DNA of 64,000 bases from Wenzhouxiangella sp. XN24 (GTDB taxonomy: Bacteria > Pseudomonadota > Gammaproteobacteria > Steroidobacterales > XN24). The position numbers were made by a program, and so were the translations under genes. Of the stretch, positions 1 through 8,632 are shown in pieces. A model generated the notes under the pieces. The model ran no database searches and was not told the DNA's origin. It was given only the letters and a program-made list of their open reading frames with translations. The stretch lies in the NCBI RefSeq assembly GCF_011064545.1, contig NZ_JAAMFG010000034.1:434001-498000 (forward strand), in the 5' to 3' direction. Position 1 is the stretch's first letter. Each line of letters starts with the position of its first letter.

Positions 1-21
1 AACGGCCAAGGGAGCCCCTCC

Positions 22-1449
22 ATGGACCACGCCAGGATCATCGCTTTGACGGACCAGATCTGGGACGAGACCATCGTGCCGACGCTCTGCGATTACGTCC
101 GTATTCCCAACAAGTCGCCCAACTTCGATCCGGACTGGGAAAAACACGGCTACATGGACGAGGCGGCCGAACTGCTGGCCGAGTGGTGCCGGCAGCAGCC
201 GATCGCCGGCATGTCCGTGGAGATCGTGCGTCTCGAGGGCCGCACCCCCGTGCTCTTCATCGAGGTGGCGGGACAGAACGACGACACCGTCCTGTTGTAC
301 GGCCACCTCGACAAGCAACCGGAGTTCGACGGCTGGAGCGACGGGCTGTCGCCGTGGGAGCCCGTGATCCGCGACGGCAAGCTCTATGGCCGCGGCGGCG
401 CCGACGACGGCTATGCCGTGTTCGGCTCCTTGACCGCCATTCGCGCATTGCAGGACCAGGGCATCCCGCATGCCCGGTGCGTGATCCTGATTGAGGGCTG
501 CGAAGAGAGCGGGAGCTTCGACCTGCCGCACTACATAGATCATCTCGAGGACCGGATCGGCACGCCGAGCCTGGTGGTATGCCTCGATGCGGAATGCGGC
601 AACTACGACCAGCTCTGGTGCACGACGTCCCTGCGAGGCAACCTGGTCGGCACGCTCAAGGCGTCCGTGCTCACCGAGGGCGTGCATTCGGGCGGTGCGA
701 GCGGCATCGTGCCCTCGAGCTTCCGCGTCATGCGCCTGCTGCTGGACCGCATCGAGGATCCGGCCACGGGGAGCAGTCCGCTGGCCGAACTGACCGGGGA
801 GATCCCGTCCGCGCGACACGAACAGGCCGTCGCCGCAGCCGCCGTGCTGGGCGAAGGGGTCCATCGCCGTTTCCCCTGGGCCGGAAACACGCGCCCGGTG
901 GCGACCGACCCGGTGGAACTGCTGCTGAACAACACCTGGCGGCCGACGCTGTCGGTCACGGGCGCGGACGGCCTGCCCGCCAGCGGATCCGCCGGCAACA
1001 CGCTGCGGCCGTGGACGGCGCTCAAGCTGTCTTTCCGTCTCCCGCCGACGGTCGACCCCGAGGCGGCCGCCAGCGCGGTGAAGCGCACGCTGGAGACCGA
1101 TCCGCCGCTCGGCGCAGAGGTCGAATTCGAGGTGGATTCCGCCATGGGCGGCTGGAACGCGCCGCCCGTGGCGCCCTGGCTCGCCGATTCCATGCAACGC
1201 GCTTCGCAGGCGTTTTTCGGCAAGCCTGCGCTGTACATGGGCACCGGCGGCAGCATTCCCTTCATGGGCATGCTCGGCGAGAAATTCCCCGGCGTACAGT
1301 TCCTCGTCACGGGCGTGCTCGGACCCAACTCGAATGCGCATGGCCCCAACGAGTTTTTGCACATCGCCAAGGGCAAGCGGGTCACGGCCTGTGTCGCCCA
1401 GGTGCTCGCGGATCATTTCGAACGGGAGAAGGTCGCGGTCGCCGCCTGA
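22..1449 (+). CDS. M20 family metallopeptidase (carnosinase-like dipeptidase)
   Basis: A 475-residue zinc peptidase of the M20 family, most like the carnosinase/CNDP-type dipeptidases; it probably hydrolyses short peptides in the cytoplasm, since no signal peptide is visible. Likely metal ligands are His95 and Asp97 in GHLD, Asp128 in GRGGADDG, Glu161/Glu162 in EGCEESG, Asp189, and His440 in NAHGPNEF near the C terminus. The dimerisation (lid) domain lies at roughly residues 205-330. The ATG is preceded by a GGAG ribosome site. The gene is convergent with the NERD gene, 23 bases away. The exact substrate cannot be read from the sequence. Confidence 0.9.
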   Translation: MDHARIIALTDQIWDETIVPTLCDYVRIPNKSPNFDPDWEKHGYMDEAAELLAEWCRQQPIAGMSVEIVRLEGRTPVLFIEVAGQNDDTVLLYGHLDKQPEFDGWSDGLSPWEPVIRDGKLYGRGGADDGYAVFGSLTAIRALQDQGIPHARCVILIEGCEESGSFDLPHYIDHLEDRIGTPSLVVCLDAECGNYDQLWCTTSLRGNLVGTLKASVLTEGVHSGGASGIVPSSFRVMRLLLDRIEDPATGSSPLAELTGEIPSARHEQAVAAAAVLGEGVHRRFPWAGNTRPVATDPVELLLNNTWRPTLSVTGADGLPASGSAGNTLRPWTALKLSFRLPPTVDPEAAASAVKRTLETDPPLGAEVEFEVDSAMGGWNAPPVAPWLADSMQRASQAFFGKPALYMGTGGSIPFMGMLGEKFPGVQFLVTGVLGPNSNAHGPNEFLHIAKGKRVTACVAQVLADHFEREKVAVAA

Positions 1450-1472
1450 GGCTTGCCGGTCCTCGCATCACC

Positions 1473-2021
1473 TCAGAGTGCGCGGACCGAGGACTTGAGC
1501 GTGTCCCAGGCGCCCGCCATCTTCTGCGGCGGCCGGCCGGTGCAGGCCGGGAACTCCGCGAGCAGGTCGTCCTGCAGCAGGACGCCGGGCGGGCGTGAAC
1601 CGGCAATTTCCACGGCGCCCACCAGCAACACGCGCCCGGAAACCGGAACCGTCGGCACGATCGCATGCACGGCGTGACGCCTCGCTCTCAGGCCGGGCAT
1701 GGGATTCTCGATCACTTTGCGATGCACGCCATCGAGTACGGTCCAGCGATCCAGCTGTTCGCCCCAGAACAGGGTGCCCGCGGCCCGTCGTACCTCCAGC
1801 ACCAGGATGCCCCGCTGCGTCAGCAGGGCGAGATCGACGTGGATCTCGCCGTCCACCTCGTCCGGCACGACCACGTCGCGGAGCTGTTCCCAGGCAATCT
1901 TGCGCAGCAGGCGATCGAGGCGATGGCGGCGACGACGCACGAGCAACACGGCGGCCGCCAGCGCGAACAACAGGCAGGCCGCGCCGAGGCCGAGCAGCCA
2001 CGACGCGGACGTCGGGTTCAC
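1473..2021 (-). CDS. membrane-anchored NERD-domain protein
   Basis: A 182-residue protein with one N-terminal membrane segment (about residues 8-28), a basic stretch, and a nuclease-related (NERD) domain from about 45 to 160. The core pattern is visible: HVDLALL with Asp63, then GILVLEVR with Glu76. The position that is usually Lys in the family's E-V-K motif is Arg78 here, so nuclease activity is uncertain. The GTG start overlaps the stop of the upstream rarD gene by four bases (GTGA), so the two are translationally coupled. The cellular role is unknown. Confidence 0.7.
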   Translation of the reverse strand: MNPTSASWLLGLGAACLLFALAAAVLLVRRRRHRLDRLLRKIAWEQLRDVVVPDEVDGEIHVDLALLTQRGILVLEVRRAAGTLFWGEQLDRWTVLDGVHRKVIENPMPGLRARRHAVHAIVPTVPVSGRVLLVGAVEIAGSRPPGVLLQDDLLAEFPACTGRPPQKMAGAWDTLKSSVRAL

Positions 2022-2926
2022 GACCCTTCGCTCGCCGCAGCAAGGCGCCGCAATTTACGCCGCATCGCCACGCTGTCGATCGTAAACACCGTCAGTGCAC
2101 TCCAGATCAATACGAACGTGATGGCCCATGCGGGCGTGAAAGCCTCGCCATAGACCAGCGTCGCCAGCAGAAAGGTCAAGGTCGGGCCAAGGTACTGAAA
2201 AAAGCCGATCGTGATCAAGGGCAGGCGCCGCGCCGCTTCCGCGAACCACAGCAGGGGCAGCAAGGTCACGGGCCCGGCCAGCACGAGCAGCAGCGAGGTC
2301 CGCAGGTCCAGGCCGAAAGAAGAGGTTCCCTGGAGGACGAACCAGGCGAGTGCGAGTACCGCGAGCGGCGCGACGAGCAGCGTCTCGACGAACAGGCCGG
2401 CCATGGGATGCAGTCCGAGGCGCTTGCGGATCAGCCCGTAGAAGCCGAAGCTGAACGCCAGCGTGAGCGAGATCCAGGGCAGCCCGCCCAGTTCGAAGGC
2501 CAGGCTCGCGGTGCCGAGGGTCGCGAGCGCCACGGCCAGGGCTCGCCCGCGCCCGAGGCGCTCGCCGAGAAACAACATGCCGAGCAGGACGTTCACCAGC
2601 GGATTGATGTAATAACCCAGGCTGGTCGACATCACCTGGTCGTTGACCACCGCGTAGATGTAGACCAGCCAGTTGGTGCTGACCAGCGCCGCGGTAAGCG
2701 CCAGTTTGCCCAATGTCGCCGGGCTCGCCACGGCCGACCTCACCGCCGGCCAGGCCCTTACCAGGCTCACGAACACGGCGCCGAACACGACACTCCAGAC
2801 GATCCGGTGCGCCAGCACTTCGACCGGTGGAACATGCGGCAGGAGCTTGTAATAGATCGGGGTCAGGCCCCAGAAGCCAAAGGCCGCGAACGCGTAGAGC
2901 ACGCCCGCCCGTCGCTCATCGGGCAC
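2018..2926 (-). CDS. rarD: RarD/EamA-family transporter
   Basis: A 302-residue integral membrane protein of the EamA (drug/metabolite transporter) superfamily, RarD type. It carries about ten hydrophobic segments in two repeats, beginning near residue 10 after GVLYAFAAFGFWGLTPIYYK, which matches the family's N terminus. The reading frame is open further upstream, but that extension is Arg-rich and overlaps thrB. The GTG at 2926, four bases past the thrB stop, gives a normal RarD start. The substrate is unknown; RarD was named for chloramphenicol sensitivity. It probably forms an operon thrB-rarD-NERD. Confidence 0.8.
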   Translation of the reverse strand: MPDERRAGVLYAFAAFGFWGLTPIYYKLLPHVPPVEVLAHRIVWSVVFGAVFVSLVRAWPAVRSAVASPATLGKLALTAALVSTNWLVYIYAVVNDQVMSTSLGYYINPLVNVLLGMLFLGERLGRGRALAVALATLGTASLAFELGGLPWISLTLAFSFGFYGLIRKRLGLHPMAGLFVETLLVAPLAVLALAWFVLQGTSSFGLDLRTSLLLVLAGPVTLLPLLWFAEAARRLPLITIGFFQYLGPTLTFLLATLVYGEAFTPAWAITFVLIWSALTVFTIDSVAMRRKLRRLAAASEGS

Positions 2927-2930
2927 CGGC

Positions 2931-3863
2931 TCAGTCTCCGGGGACGAGGTGCGCGCCGGGCGCGTCCGGGCTGGAGACCCACGTCTCGCTCGCGACGCCC
3001 CGCGTGCGGAAACTCTGCTCGAAAGCCGCGGCGACCGCCGCCGACTGCGCCGTCCGGGTCCAGGCGAACACCGAAGGCCCGCTACCGGAGAGCGAGCCAC
3101 CGAGTGCGCCGGCCGCACGCGCCGCCGTGAGCGCCTGGGCCGCGCCGGGCACGAGTTCCGCCCGCTGCGGCCAGATGATCTCGTCCTGCAGGCAACGGAC
3201 CACCTGGTCGAGATCGTCGCGCAGGCAGCCGGCGACGAAGCCGGCCAGCCAGGCGGACTGGCGCACCCAGGCCGCCAGGGGTACCTCGGGCGCCAGGATG
3301 CGCCGGGCGTCGCGGGTGCGCACCTCCAGCGCCGGGTGACACAGCACGCAGGTGATCCCCGCCGGCACGGGCAGACGGGTGCATCGGGGCGGCATCCCGG
3401 GTTCGGTCATGACCAGGCCCCCGAGCAGCGAAGCCGCGGCATTGTCGGGGTGGGCCGAACCACTGGCTGCGTTCTCGCCTTCCATCGCGTACTGCAGCAG
3501 AAGGGATGGGTCCAGACCCAGTTCCCACAGGGCGTCGGCCGCCACCACGGCAGCGACGGCCGAAGCCGCAGACCCGCCCATGCCGGAGCCCAGGGGAATG
3601 CCCTTGTGAAGTGTCACGTCGATGCCGTCGGTCACGCCGTGATCCGCTGCCATCCGCAACAACGGCCGGGTCGCGGAATTGGCTTCCGGAGCGCGCGGCA
3701 GGTCGGTGACCAGGCCTCCCACGCCGACCAGCCGGATGCCGGGGGCGCTGCGTCTTTCGAGCCGGACCGAATCGCCCACGCCGGCGATCGCGTGCCCGAG
3801 GACGTCGAAGCCGACGCCGACATTGCCGACCGATGCGGGCGCAAATGCGGTGACGCTATCCAT
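2931..3863 (-). CDS. thrB: homoserine kinase
   Basis: A 310-residue GHMP-family kinase that phosphorylates L-homoserine to O-phosphohomoserine for threonine synthesis in the cytoplasm. The ATP-binding loop PLGSGMGGSAAS is at about residues 90-101, and the N-terminal APASVGNVGVGFDVLG is typical of ThrB. The start is set at the ATG at 3863 because the upstream open frame has no family similarity. No thrA or thrC lies next to it. Its leader of about 135 bases holds a terminator-like hairpin (separate entry), which suggests attenuation. Confidence 0.9.
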   Translation of the reverse strand: MDSVTAFAPASVGNVGVGFDVLGHAIAGVGDSVRLERRSAPGIRLVGVGGLVTDLPRAPEANSATRPLLRMAADHGVTDGIDVTLHKGIPLGSGMGGSAASAVAAVVAADALWELGLDPSLLLQYAMEGENAASGSAHPDNAAASLLGGLVMTEPGMPPRCTRLPVPAGITCVLCHPALEVRTRDARRILAPEVPLAAWVRQSAWLAGFVAGCLRDDLDQVVRCLQDEIIWPQRAELVPGAAQALTAARAAGALGGSLSGSGPSVFAWTRTAQSAAVAAAFEQSFRTRGVASETWVSSPDAPGAHLVPGD

Positions 3864-3921
3864 CGCGATTCCCGGACCATGACGAGTGGGGCGACGCTCG
3901 GTGCGCGCTCCGCGGGGCCTG

Positions 3922-3948
3922 AAAAAAAGAACCCGCCACGAAGGCGGG
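3922..3948 (-). terminator. intrinsic-terminator-like hairpin in the thrB leader (candidate attenuator)
   Basis: On the minus strand, CCCGCC-TTCGT-GGCGGG (3948-3932) is followed within three bases by a run of seven T (3928-3922). It lies 59 bases upstream of the thrB ATG. No minus-strand gene ends nearby (ppk faces the other way for more than 2 kb), so this is probably a leader terminator and not the end of another transcript. AGGCGG, read on the minus strand at 3991-3986, is complementary to CCGCCT in the left arm (3947-3942) and could act as an anti-terminator. No Thr/Ile-rich leader peptide is visible. Confidence 0.5.
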
Positions 3949-4004
3949 ATCAAGTCGCGGCAACTTATTCGTTATTGGTCTACAGCCGCCTGCGATTTCC
4001 GGCC

Positions 4005-4033
4005 AGATTACCCCCCTTTACGGGGGAATGCAA
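4005..4033 (-). promoter_or_regulatory. candidate sigma70-type promoter for thrB
   Basis: On the minus strand TTGCAT (4033-4028) and TAATCT (4010-4005) are separated by exactly 17 bases. Each box matches the consensus only partly. Transcription would start near 3998, giving a leader of about 135 bases that includes the terminator-like hairpin. The spacer itself contains a CCCCC/GGGGG hairpin. Confidence 0.3.
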
Positions 4034-4105
4034 TCGGCCGGCGCTCCCTCTCAACTTTTGGCGCCGAGTCCGGCAAGATGGGGCCATAAGCGAGGAACGA
4101 ATCCC

Positions 4106-6280
4106 ATGGCCCAGACCGCAGAATCCACCCCTTCCCCTGCCTCCGAGGCCTCGGGAAAAATCGATCTCACCGCGCCCGAGTGGTACCTGAACCGGGAGCT
4201 CACGTGGCTGGCGTTCAACCGCCGGGTGCTGAACGAGGCCGAGGATGAACGCACCCCGCTGCTCGAGCGCGTGAAGTTTCTCGCCATCGTGAGCTCCAAC
4301 CTCGACGAGTTTTTCATGAAACGCGTCGGAGGTCTCAAGCAGCAGCTGGGTGCAGGGGTCCAGGAGTTGTCCGTGGACGGCCGGAGCCCGGAGCAGCAAC
4401 TCCGGGAATGCGAGGCGGAAGTCCGCGCCATCAAGGAGCGCAAGGACGACCTGTTCCCGCAACTGCACGCGTTGCTCAATGCGGCCGACATTCACCTGAG
4501 CCGTTATGCGGAGCTCGACAAAACGGCGCAGGCGACCTTGCGCGAATGGTACCTGGAAAACATTTATCCGCTGCTGACACCCATCGGCATGGATCCCGCC
4601 CATCCGTTCCCGTTCATTTCCAACCTTTCGCTCAACCTGCTGGTCACGGTCAACCAGCCCGACGGCGCCCGGGGACCCCGCCTGGTGCGCATCAAGGTCC
4701 CGGTGGGTGGTGGCATCCCGCGTTTCATCCGGATCGGCGAAAGCGCGCACTTCGTCCCGCTAGAGGACATCATCGCGTACAACCTCGACAAGCTGCTGCC
4801 GGAACTCGAGATCCAGCGCTGGGACCTCTTCCGGGTCACGCGGAACGCCATCGTCGAACGCTACGAGGAACAGGCCAACGACCTGCTCCAGGTCATCGAG
4901 GCGGAACTGCGCGACCGCAAGTTCGCGCCCACCGTCCGGCTGGAGGTGAGCGACGGCATGCCCCCCGTGCACCGCGGCATGCTCGCGGCCGAACTCGGTC
5001 TCGACGAGGCCACCGACGTATTCGAGGTCGATGGCCTGATGCAGCGTCGCGACCTCATGGAACTGCTCGCGCTGGACCGCCCGGATCTCAAGGATCCGCC
5101 CCATCATCCCATCGAGCACCCCAAGCTCATGGACGCGCCGAATATCTTTCACCTGATCCGCAACAGCGGGCCGATCCTCCTGCAGCACCCCTACGAGTCA
5201 TTCGCCACCTCCGTGGAACGTTTTCTACGGGAAGCCAGCCAGGATCCCAAGGTGCTTGCGATCAAGATGACGCTCTACCGCACGGCGCGCAAATCGAAGA
5301 TCATCGAATACCTGATCGATGCGGCGGAGAACGGCAAGCAGGTGGCCGTCGCCGTGGAACTCAAGGCACGATTCGACGAAGAGGCGAATGTGCGCTGGGC
5401 CAATTCGCTGGAAGAAGCCGGCATCCATGTCTCCTACGGCGTCATCGGCCTCAAGACGCATGCCAAGGCGATCTTCGTCCTGCGCAGGGATTATGACGGC
5501 TTGCGGCGCTACGCCCACCTCGGCACCGGGAATTACCATGCCGGCACGGCGCGCCTCTACAGCGATCTCGGGCTGCTGACCAGCGACCCGGTGCTGGGCG
5601 AGGACCTGACGGAGCTGTTCAATTTCCTCACGACCGGCTACGTCGCCAACCGGCGTTACACCAAGCTGCTCCCCGCGCCGACCAACCTCAAGCGCGCGTT
5701 ACTGGAAAAGATCGCGCGCGAAATCGCGCTGCACAGCCCGGAGAACCCGGGCCTGATCCGCTTCAAGACCAATGCGCTCGAGGATTCCGAGATCGCCCGG
5801 GCGTTGTACCGCGCGTCCATGGCGGGCGTCCAGGTGGAACTGATCGTGCGCGACAGCTGCAGGCTGCGCGCCGGAGTCCCCGGCTTGTCGGAGAACATCC
5901 GCATCATCAGCATCGTCGGCCGCTTCCTGGAGCATGCGCGTATCTACTATTTTCGCAACGGCGGCGACGAAGAGTATTTCATCGGTTCCGCGGACTGCAT
6001 GAAGCGCAACCTCGAGGCGCGCGTGGAGACCATCGTCCCCGTCGAGGACCCGGAATGCCAGGGCATGCTGCGCGAGATTCTCGATATCCAGCTGCGGGAT
6101 CGGCGCAGCGCCTGGGACATGCAACCGGACGGGCAGTACGTGCAACGCCAGCCGGGCGAAGGCGACGATCCGCGCAGCGCGCACGAGATCCTGATCGAGC
6201 GGGCGCAGAAGCGCGTCCGCGCTTCCGGCCGGAAAAAACTGCATGGACGGGACAAGCGCCGCGGCCGCCTGCTGAGTTGA
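4106..6280 (+). CDS. ppk: polyphosphate kinase 1
   Basis: A 724-residue polyphosphate kinase that reversibly transfers the gamma phosphate of ATP to inorganic polyphosphate, usually at the inner membrane face. The N domain begins with YLNRELTWLAFNRRVLNEAED and contains SSNLDEFFMKRVGG. The phospholipase-D-like C domains contain the autophosphorylated-histidine region IGLKTHAKAIFVLR and the HLGTGNYH motif. The ATG at 4106 is chosen because it follows a GAGGA ribosome site (about 4091) and leaves a short non-conserved head. It stands alone, divergent from thrB; no ppx is adjacent. Confidence 0.95.
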   Translation: MAQTAESTPSPASEASGKIDLTAPEWYLNRELTWLAFNRRVLNEAEDERTPLLERVKFLAIVSSNLDEFFMKRVGGLKQQLGAGVQELSVDGRSPEQQLRECEAEVRAIKERKDDLFPQLHALLNAADIHLSRYAELDKTAQATLREWYLENIYPLLTPIGMDPAHPFPFISNLSLNLLVTVNQPDGARGPRLVRIKVPVGGGIPRFIRIGESAHFVPLEDIIAYNLDKLLPELEIQRWDLFRVTRNAIVERYEEQANDLLQVIEAELRDRKFAPTVRLEVSDGMPPVHRGMLAAELGLDEATDVFEVDGLMQRRDLMELLALDRPDLKDPPHHPIEHPKLMDAPNIFHLIRNSGPILLQHPYESFATSVERFLREASQDPKVLAIKMTLYRTARKSKIIEYLIDAAENGKQVAVAVELKARFDEEANVRWANSLEEAGIHVSYGVIGLKTHAKAIFVLRRDYDGLRRYAHLGTGNYHAGTARLYSDLGLLTSDPVLGEDLTELFNFLTTGYVANRRYTKLLPAPTNLKRALLEKIAREIALHSPENPGLIRFKTNALEDSEIARALYRASMAGVQVELIVRDSCRLRAGVPGLSENIRIISIVGRFLEHARIYYFRNGGDEEYFIGSADCMKRNLEARVETIVPVEDPECQGMLREILDIQLRDRRSAWDMQPDGQYVQRQPGEGDDPRSAHEILIERAQKRVRASGRKKLHGRDKRRGRLLS

Positions 6281-6319
6281 CGATCGGGGCGCTCTTGCCG
6301 GGGCGGCAGCCGCGCCGGC

Positions 6320-6775
6320 CTAGAAGTCCATCAGCATGTTGCCGTTGCGAGCAAGCTTGTGTTTTTCGTTCTCGGTGCGCTCCCGCAGGCTTTCGAACAG
6401 CGTCTTCTGCTCGGGCGTGCCGCTCTTCGCAGCCAGCCGCGCGTAAAGCTGTTCGAACCACTCGGCGATCTCCAGGCCGAGTTCCAGCAGGTCGTCCGGC
6501 GGCGCCGCGGCATCCAGTCCGTCCCTGAGGCGCGCACGCACCTTGCTGTCGTCGATCGTGAACGGATCCCATTCCTTCAGCGCGGGATCGTCGGAATCGT
6601 GGGCAAAGCTGCGCACGGCTTCCGCGAGCCTGATCTCGCGGCCGGCCATGTAGTCCAGCAACAGTCGCGAGCGCCGCTGCGCCACTTCTTCGCCGAGCTT
6701 GGCATAGGCATGGGCGATGTCCTCGTGAAAACGTTCCACGAAATGCAGCACCTCGCCGGTCTGGTCGAATCTCAT
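6320..6775 (-). CDS. conserved helical protein of unknown function, last gene of the nqr operon
   Basis: A 151-residue protein predicted almost wholly helical and rich in Glu, Arg and Leu, with no signal peptide or membrane segment. Helices run about residues 6-58 (HFVERFHEDIAHAYAKL) and 78-143, ending ERTENEKHK. The spacing of Glu and His faintly recalls ferritin-like bundles, but no complete metal-binding motif can be shown, so no function is assigned. The ATG at 6775 is 16 bases after the CBS gene, so it appears to be the ninth gene of the nqr transcript. It is convergent with ppk. Confidence 0.6.
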   Translation of the reverse strand: MRFDQTGEVLHFVERFHEDIAHAYAKLGEEVAQRRSRLLLDYMAGREIRLAEAVRSFAHDSDDPALKEWDPFTIDDSKVRARLRDGLDAAAPPDDLLELGLEIAEWFEQLYARLAAKSGTPEQKTLFESLRERTENEKHKLARNGNMLMDF

Positions 6776-6791
6776 CGCTGCCCTCCCGCAG

Positions 6792-7202
6792 TCACTCGGA
6801 CTGCCCCGCCATATCCTGGAACGCCCTGAGAACATCCCGCAGGCTGATATTGCCGACGACGCGGTTGTGTTTCATGACCGGCACGCCGCGGTTGTAGAAA
6901 TGGCCATCCCGCTGCAACAGACGCGCGATGTCCATGATGCTGTCGTCGATGTCGGCCACCTCGAATTCCGTCGCCATGAAGTCGCGGACCACGCCGCCGC
7001 GTGAGCCGTAGTAGCCGGCCTGCATGGCCGGCTCCAGGCAATCTTTCTCCGCGATGACGCCGACGAGATTGCCCAGTCGATCCACCACCGGACCACCGGA
7101 AATCCCTTTCTCGATCATCAACGCGACGGCCTCCAGCACATCCATGTCCGGGAAAAAGCGGGTGAGGTTGCTGGACATGTAGTCGCGCACGAGCACGCCC
7201 AT
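6792..7202 (-). CDS. CBS-domain protein in the nqr operon
   Basis: A 136-residue protein made of little more than two CBS domains (about residues 6-58 and 73-130), the Bateman module that usually binds adenosyl ligands such as AMP, ATP or SAM. Typical CBS strings are VVDRLGNLVGVIAEKDCL and GVPVMKHNRVVGNISLRDVL. The ATG at 7202 is chosen over the open upstream frame, which is Arg-rich and overlaps nqrM. It starts 11 bases after nqrM, so it is probably cotranscribed with the sodium pump. A sensory role towards NQR is inference only. Confidence 0.8.
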   Translation of the reverse strand: MGVLVRDYMSSNLTRFFPDMDVLEAVALMIEKGISGGPVVDRLGNLVGVIAEKDCLEPAMQAGYYGSRGGVVRDFMATEFEVADIDDSIMDIARLLQRDGHFYNRGVPVMKHNRVVGNISLRDVLRAFQDMAGQSE

Positions 7203-7213
7203 GGTGATATTCC

Positions 7214-7399
7214 TCAGTTCGCCGCGCGACGCCGCGCGCAGGGACGACGGCAGGCGCCGCCACAATCGGAGTCCACTCCGGCCACGCGATTCAACCCGCC
7301 GCAACTGCCTTCGATCCGGGGGCGGCCGCACATGACGCCGATCGCCATCGCGCCGATGGCCGTCGCGAAGATGAGAAAAGAGAGTACGAACACGGCCAT
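7214..7399 (-). CDS. nqrM: Na+-NQR maturation protein NqrM
   Basis: A 61-residue protein with one N-terminal membrane segment (residues 2-22) and a Cys-rich tail: Cys24, Cys33 in GSCGGL, then Cys46, Cys50 and Cys54. This size and pattern match NqrM (formerly DUF539), which is needed to deliver iron for the Cys4 iron centre shared by NqrD and NqrE. It starts three bases after the nqrF stop, the usual location for nqrM. The basic C-terminal tail is slightly longer in Arg than usual. Confidence 0.9.
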   Translation of the reverse strand: MAVFVLSFLIFATAIGAMAIGVMCGRPRIEGSCGGLNRVAGVDSDCGGACRRPCARRRAAN

Positions 7400-7402
7400 C
7401 GA

Positions 7403-8623
7403 TCAGCCTCCGAAGTCATCGAGCAGAATGTTTTCCTTCTCCACCCCGAGGTCCGACAACATCTTCAGCACCGCCTGGGTCATCATCGGCGGACCGCAGA
7501 TGTAGTACTCGATATCCTCCGGCGCGGGATGATCGCGCAGGTAATTCTCGTGCAGCACCTCGTGGATGAACCCGACATCCCCCTGCCACTCGTCCTCGGG
7601 CAAGGGATCCGACAACGCGATGTGCCAGCTGAAGTTCTCGTGCCTGGCCGCGAGTGCTTCGAATTCCTCGTGGTAGAACATCTCCCGCTTGCTGCGTGCC
7701 CCGTACCAGAAACTCATCTTTCGTTCGCTGTCGAGCCGCTTGAGCTGGTCGAAGATGTGCGCCCGCATGGGCGCCATCCCCGCGCCACCGCCGATGAACA
7801 CCATCTCGGCCTTCGTGTGCTTGGCAAAGAACTCCCCGTAGGGTCCGGAGATGGTCACCGTATCACCCGGCTCGAGGCCGAAGATATACGAGGACATGAT
7901 CCCCGGCGGCACGCCCGTCATGCGGGGCGGCGGTGTCGCGACGCGCACGTTCAGCATCACGATCCCTTTTTCGTCCGGAAAGTTGGCCATCGAGTACGCC
8001 CGCATCACCGGCTCTTCCACCTCCGACTCGAGGTCGAACAGGTTGAAACGCTCCCAGTCCTCGCGGAACTGTCCCGGGATGTCGAAATCCGCGTACTTGA
8101 TGTGATGCGGCGGGCATTCGATCTGGATATAGCCTCCGGCACGGAAATTCAGCTCTTCGCCGGCGGGCAGTTCCAGCACCAGTTCCTTGATGAAGGTCGC
8201 CACGCTGCGGTTCGAGCGCACGCGGCACTGCCAGCGCTTGATGCCGAACACCTCGCGCGGCACCTCGATGCGCATGTCCTGCTTGACGACGACCTGGCAG
8301 GACAAGCGCTCGCCGGCCGACGCTTCCCGCTTGTTGATATGCGAGGTCTCGGTCGGCAGGATCACGCCGCCGCCTTCCTGGACGCGCACCTTGCATTGCC
8401 CGCAGGTGCCCCCGCCACCGCAGGCCGAGGCGACGAAAAGCTTGGCGTCGGCGAGCGCGGAGAGCAGCTTGGTGCCGACGGGCGCCGCGATCGTCTTCTC
8501 ATCGTTGATGAAGATGTTCACCTGTCCGCTGGCCACGAGGCGCGAACGCGCCGCGAGGATGATGAACACCAGCGACATGACGATCAGGGTGAACAGGAAT
8601 ACGCCGAGTCCGATTTCCAGCAT
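7403..8623 (-). CDS. nqrF: Na+-translocating NADH:quinone reductase subunit F
   Basis: A 406-residue entry subunit that oxidises NADH and passes electrons through FAD and a [2Fe-2S] cluster. An N-terminal membrane helix (about residues 3-24) is followed by a plant-type ferredoxin domain with ligands Cys68, Cys74, Cys77 and Cys109. Next comes the FAD domain containing RAYSMANFP, then an NADH-binding domain with [15 protein letters not shown] and YICGPPMM. The full length fits the family. It ends nine bases downstream of nqrE in the operon order A-B-C-D-E-F. Confidence 0.97.
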   Translation of the reverse strand: MLEIGLGVFLFTLIVMSLVFIILAARSRLVASGQVNIFINDEKTIAAPVGTKLLSALADAKLFVASACGGGGTCGQCKVRVQEGGGVILPTETSHINKREASAGERLSCQVVVKQDMRIEVPREVFGIKRWQCRVRSNRSVATFIKELVLELPAGEELNFRAGGYIQIECPPHHIKYADFDIPGQFREDWERFNLFDLESEVEEPVMRAYSMANFPDEKGIVMLNVRVATPPPRMTGVPPGIMSSYIFGLEPGDTVTISGPYGEFFAKHTKAEMVFIGGGAGMAPMRAHIFDQLKRLDSERKMSFWYGARSKREMFYHEEFEALAARHENFSWHIALSDPLPEDEWQGDVGFIHEVLHENYLRDHPAPEDIEYYICGPPMMTQAVLKMLSDLGVEKENILLDDFGG

Positions 8624-8632
8624 GGCCCCGCC

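Noticed and set aside
6281-6319. Intrinsic terminator between the convergent ppk and nqr-operon ends
   Set aside because: Only weak GC-rich pairing and no T run on either strand.
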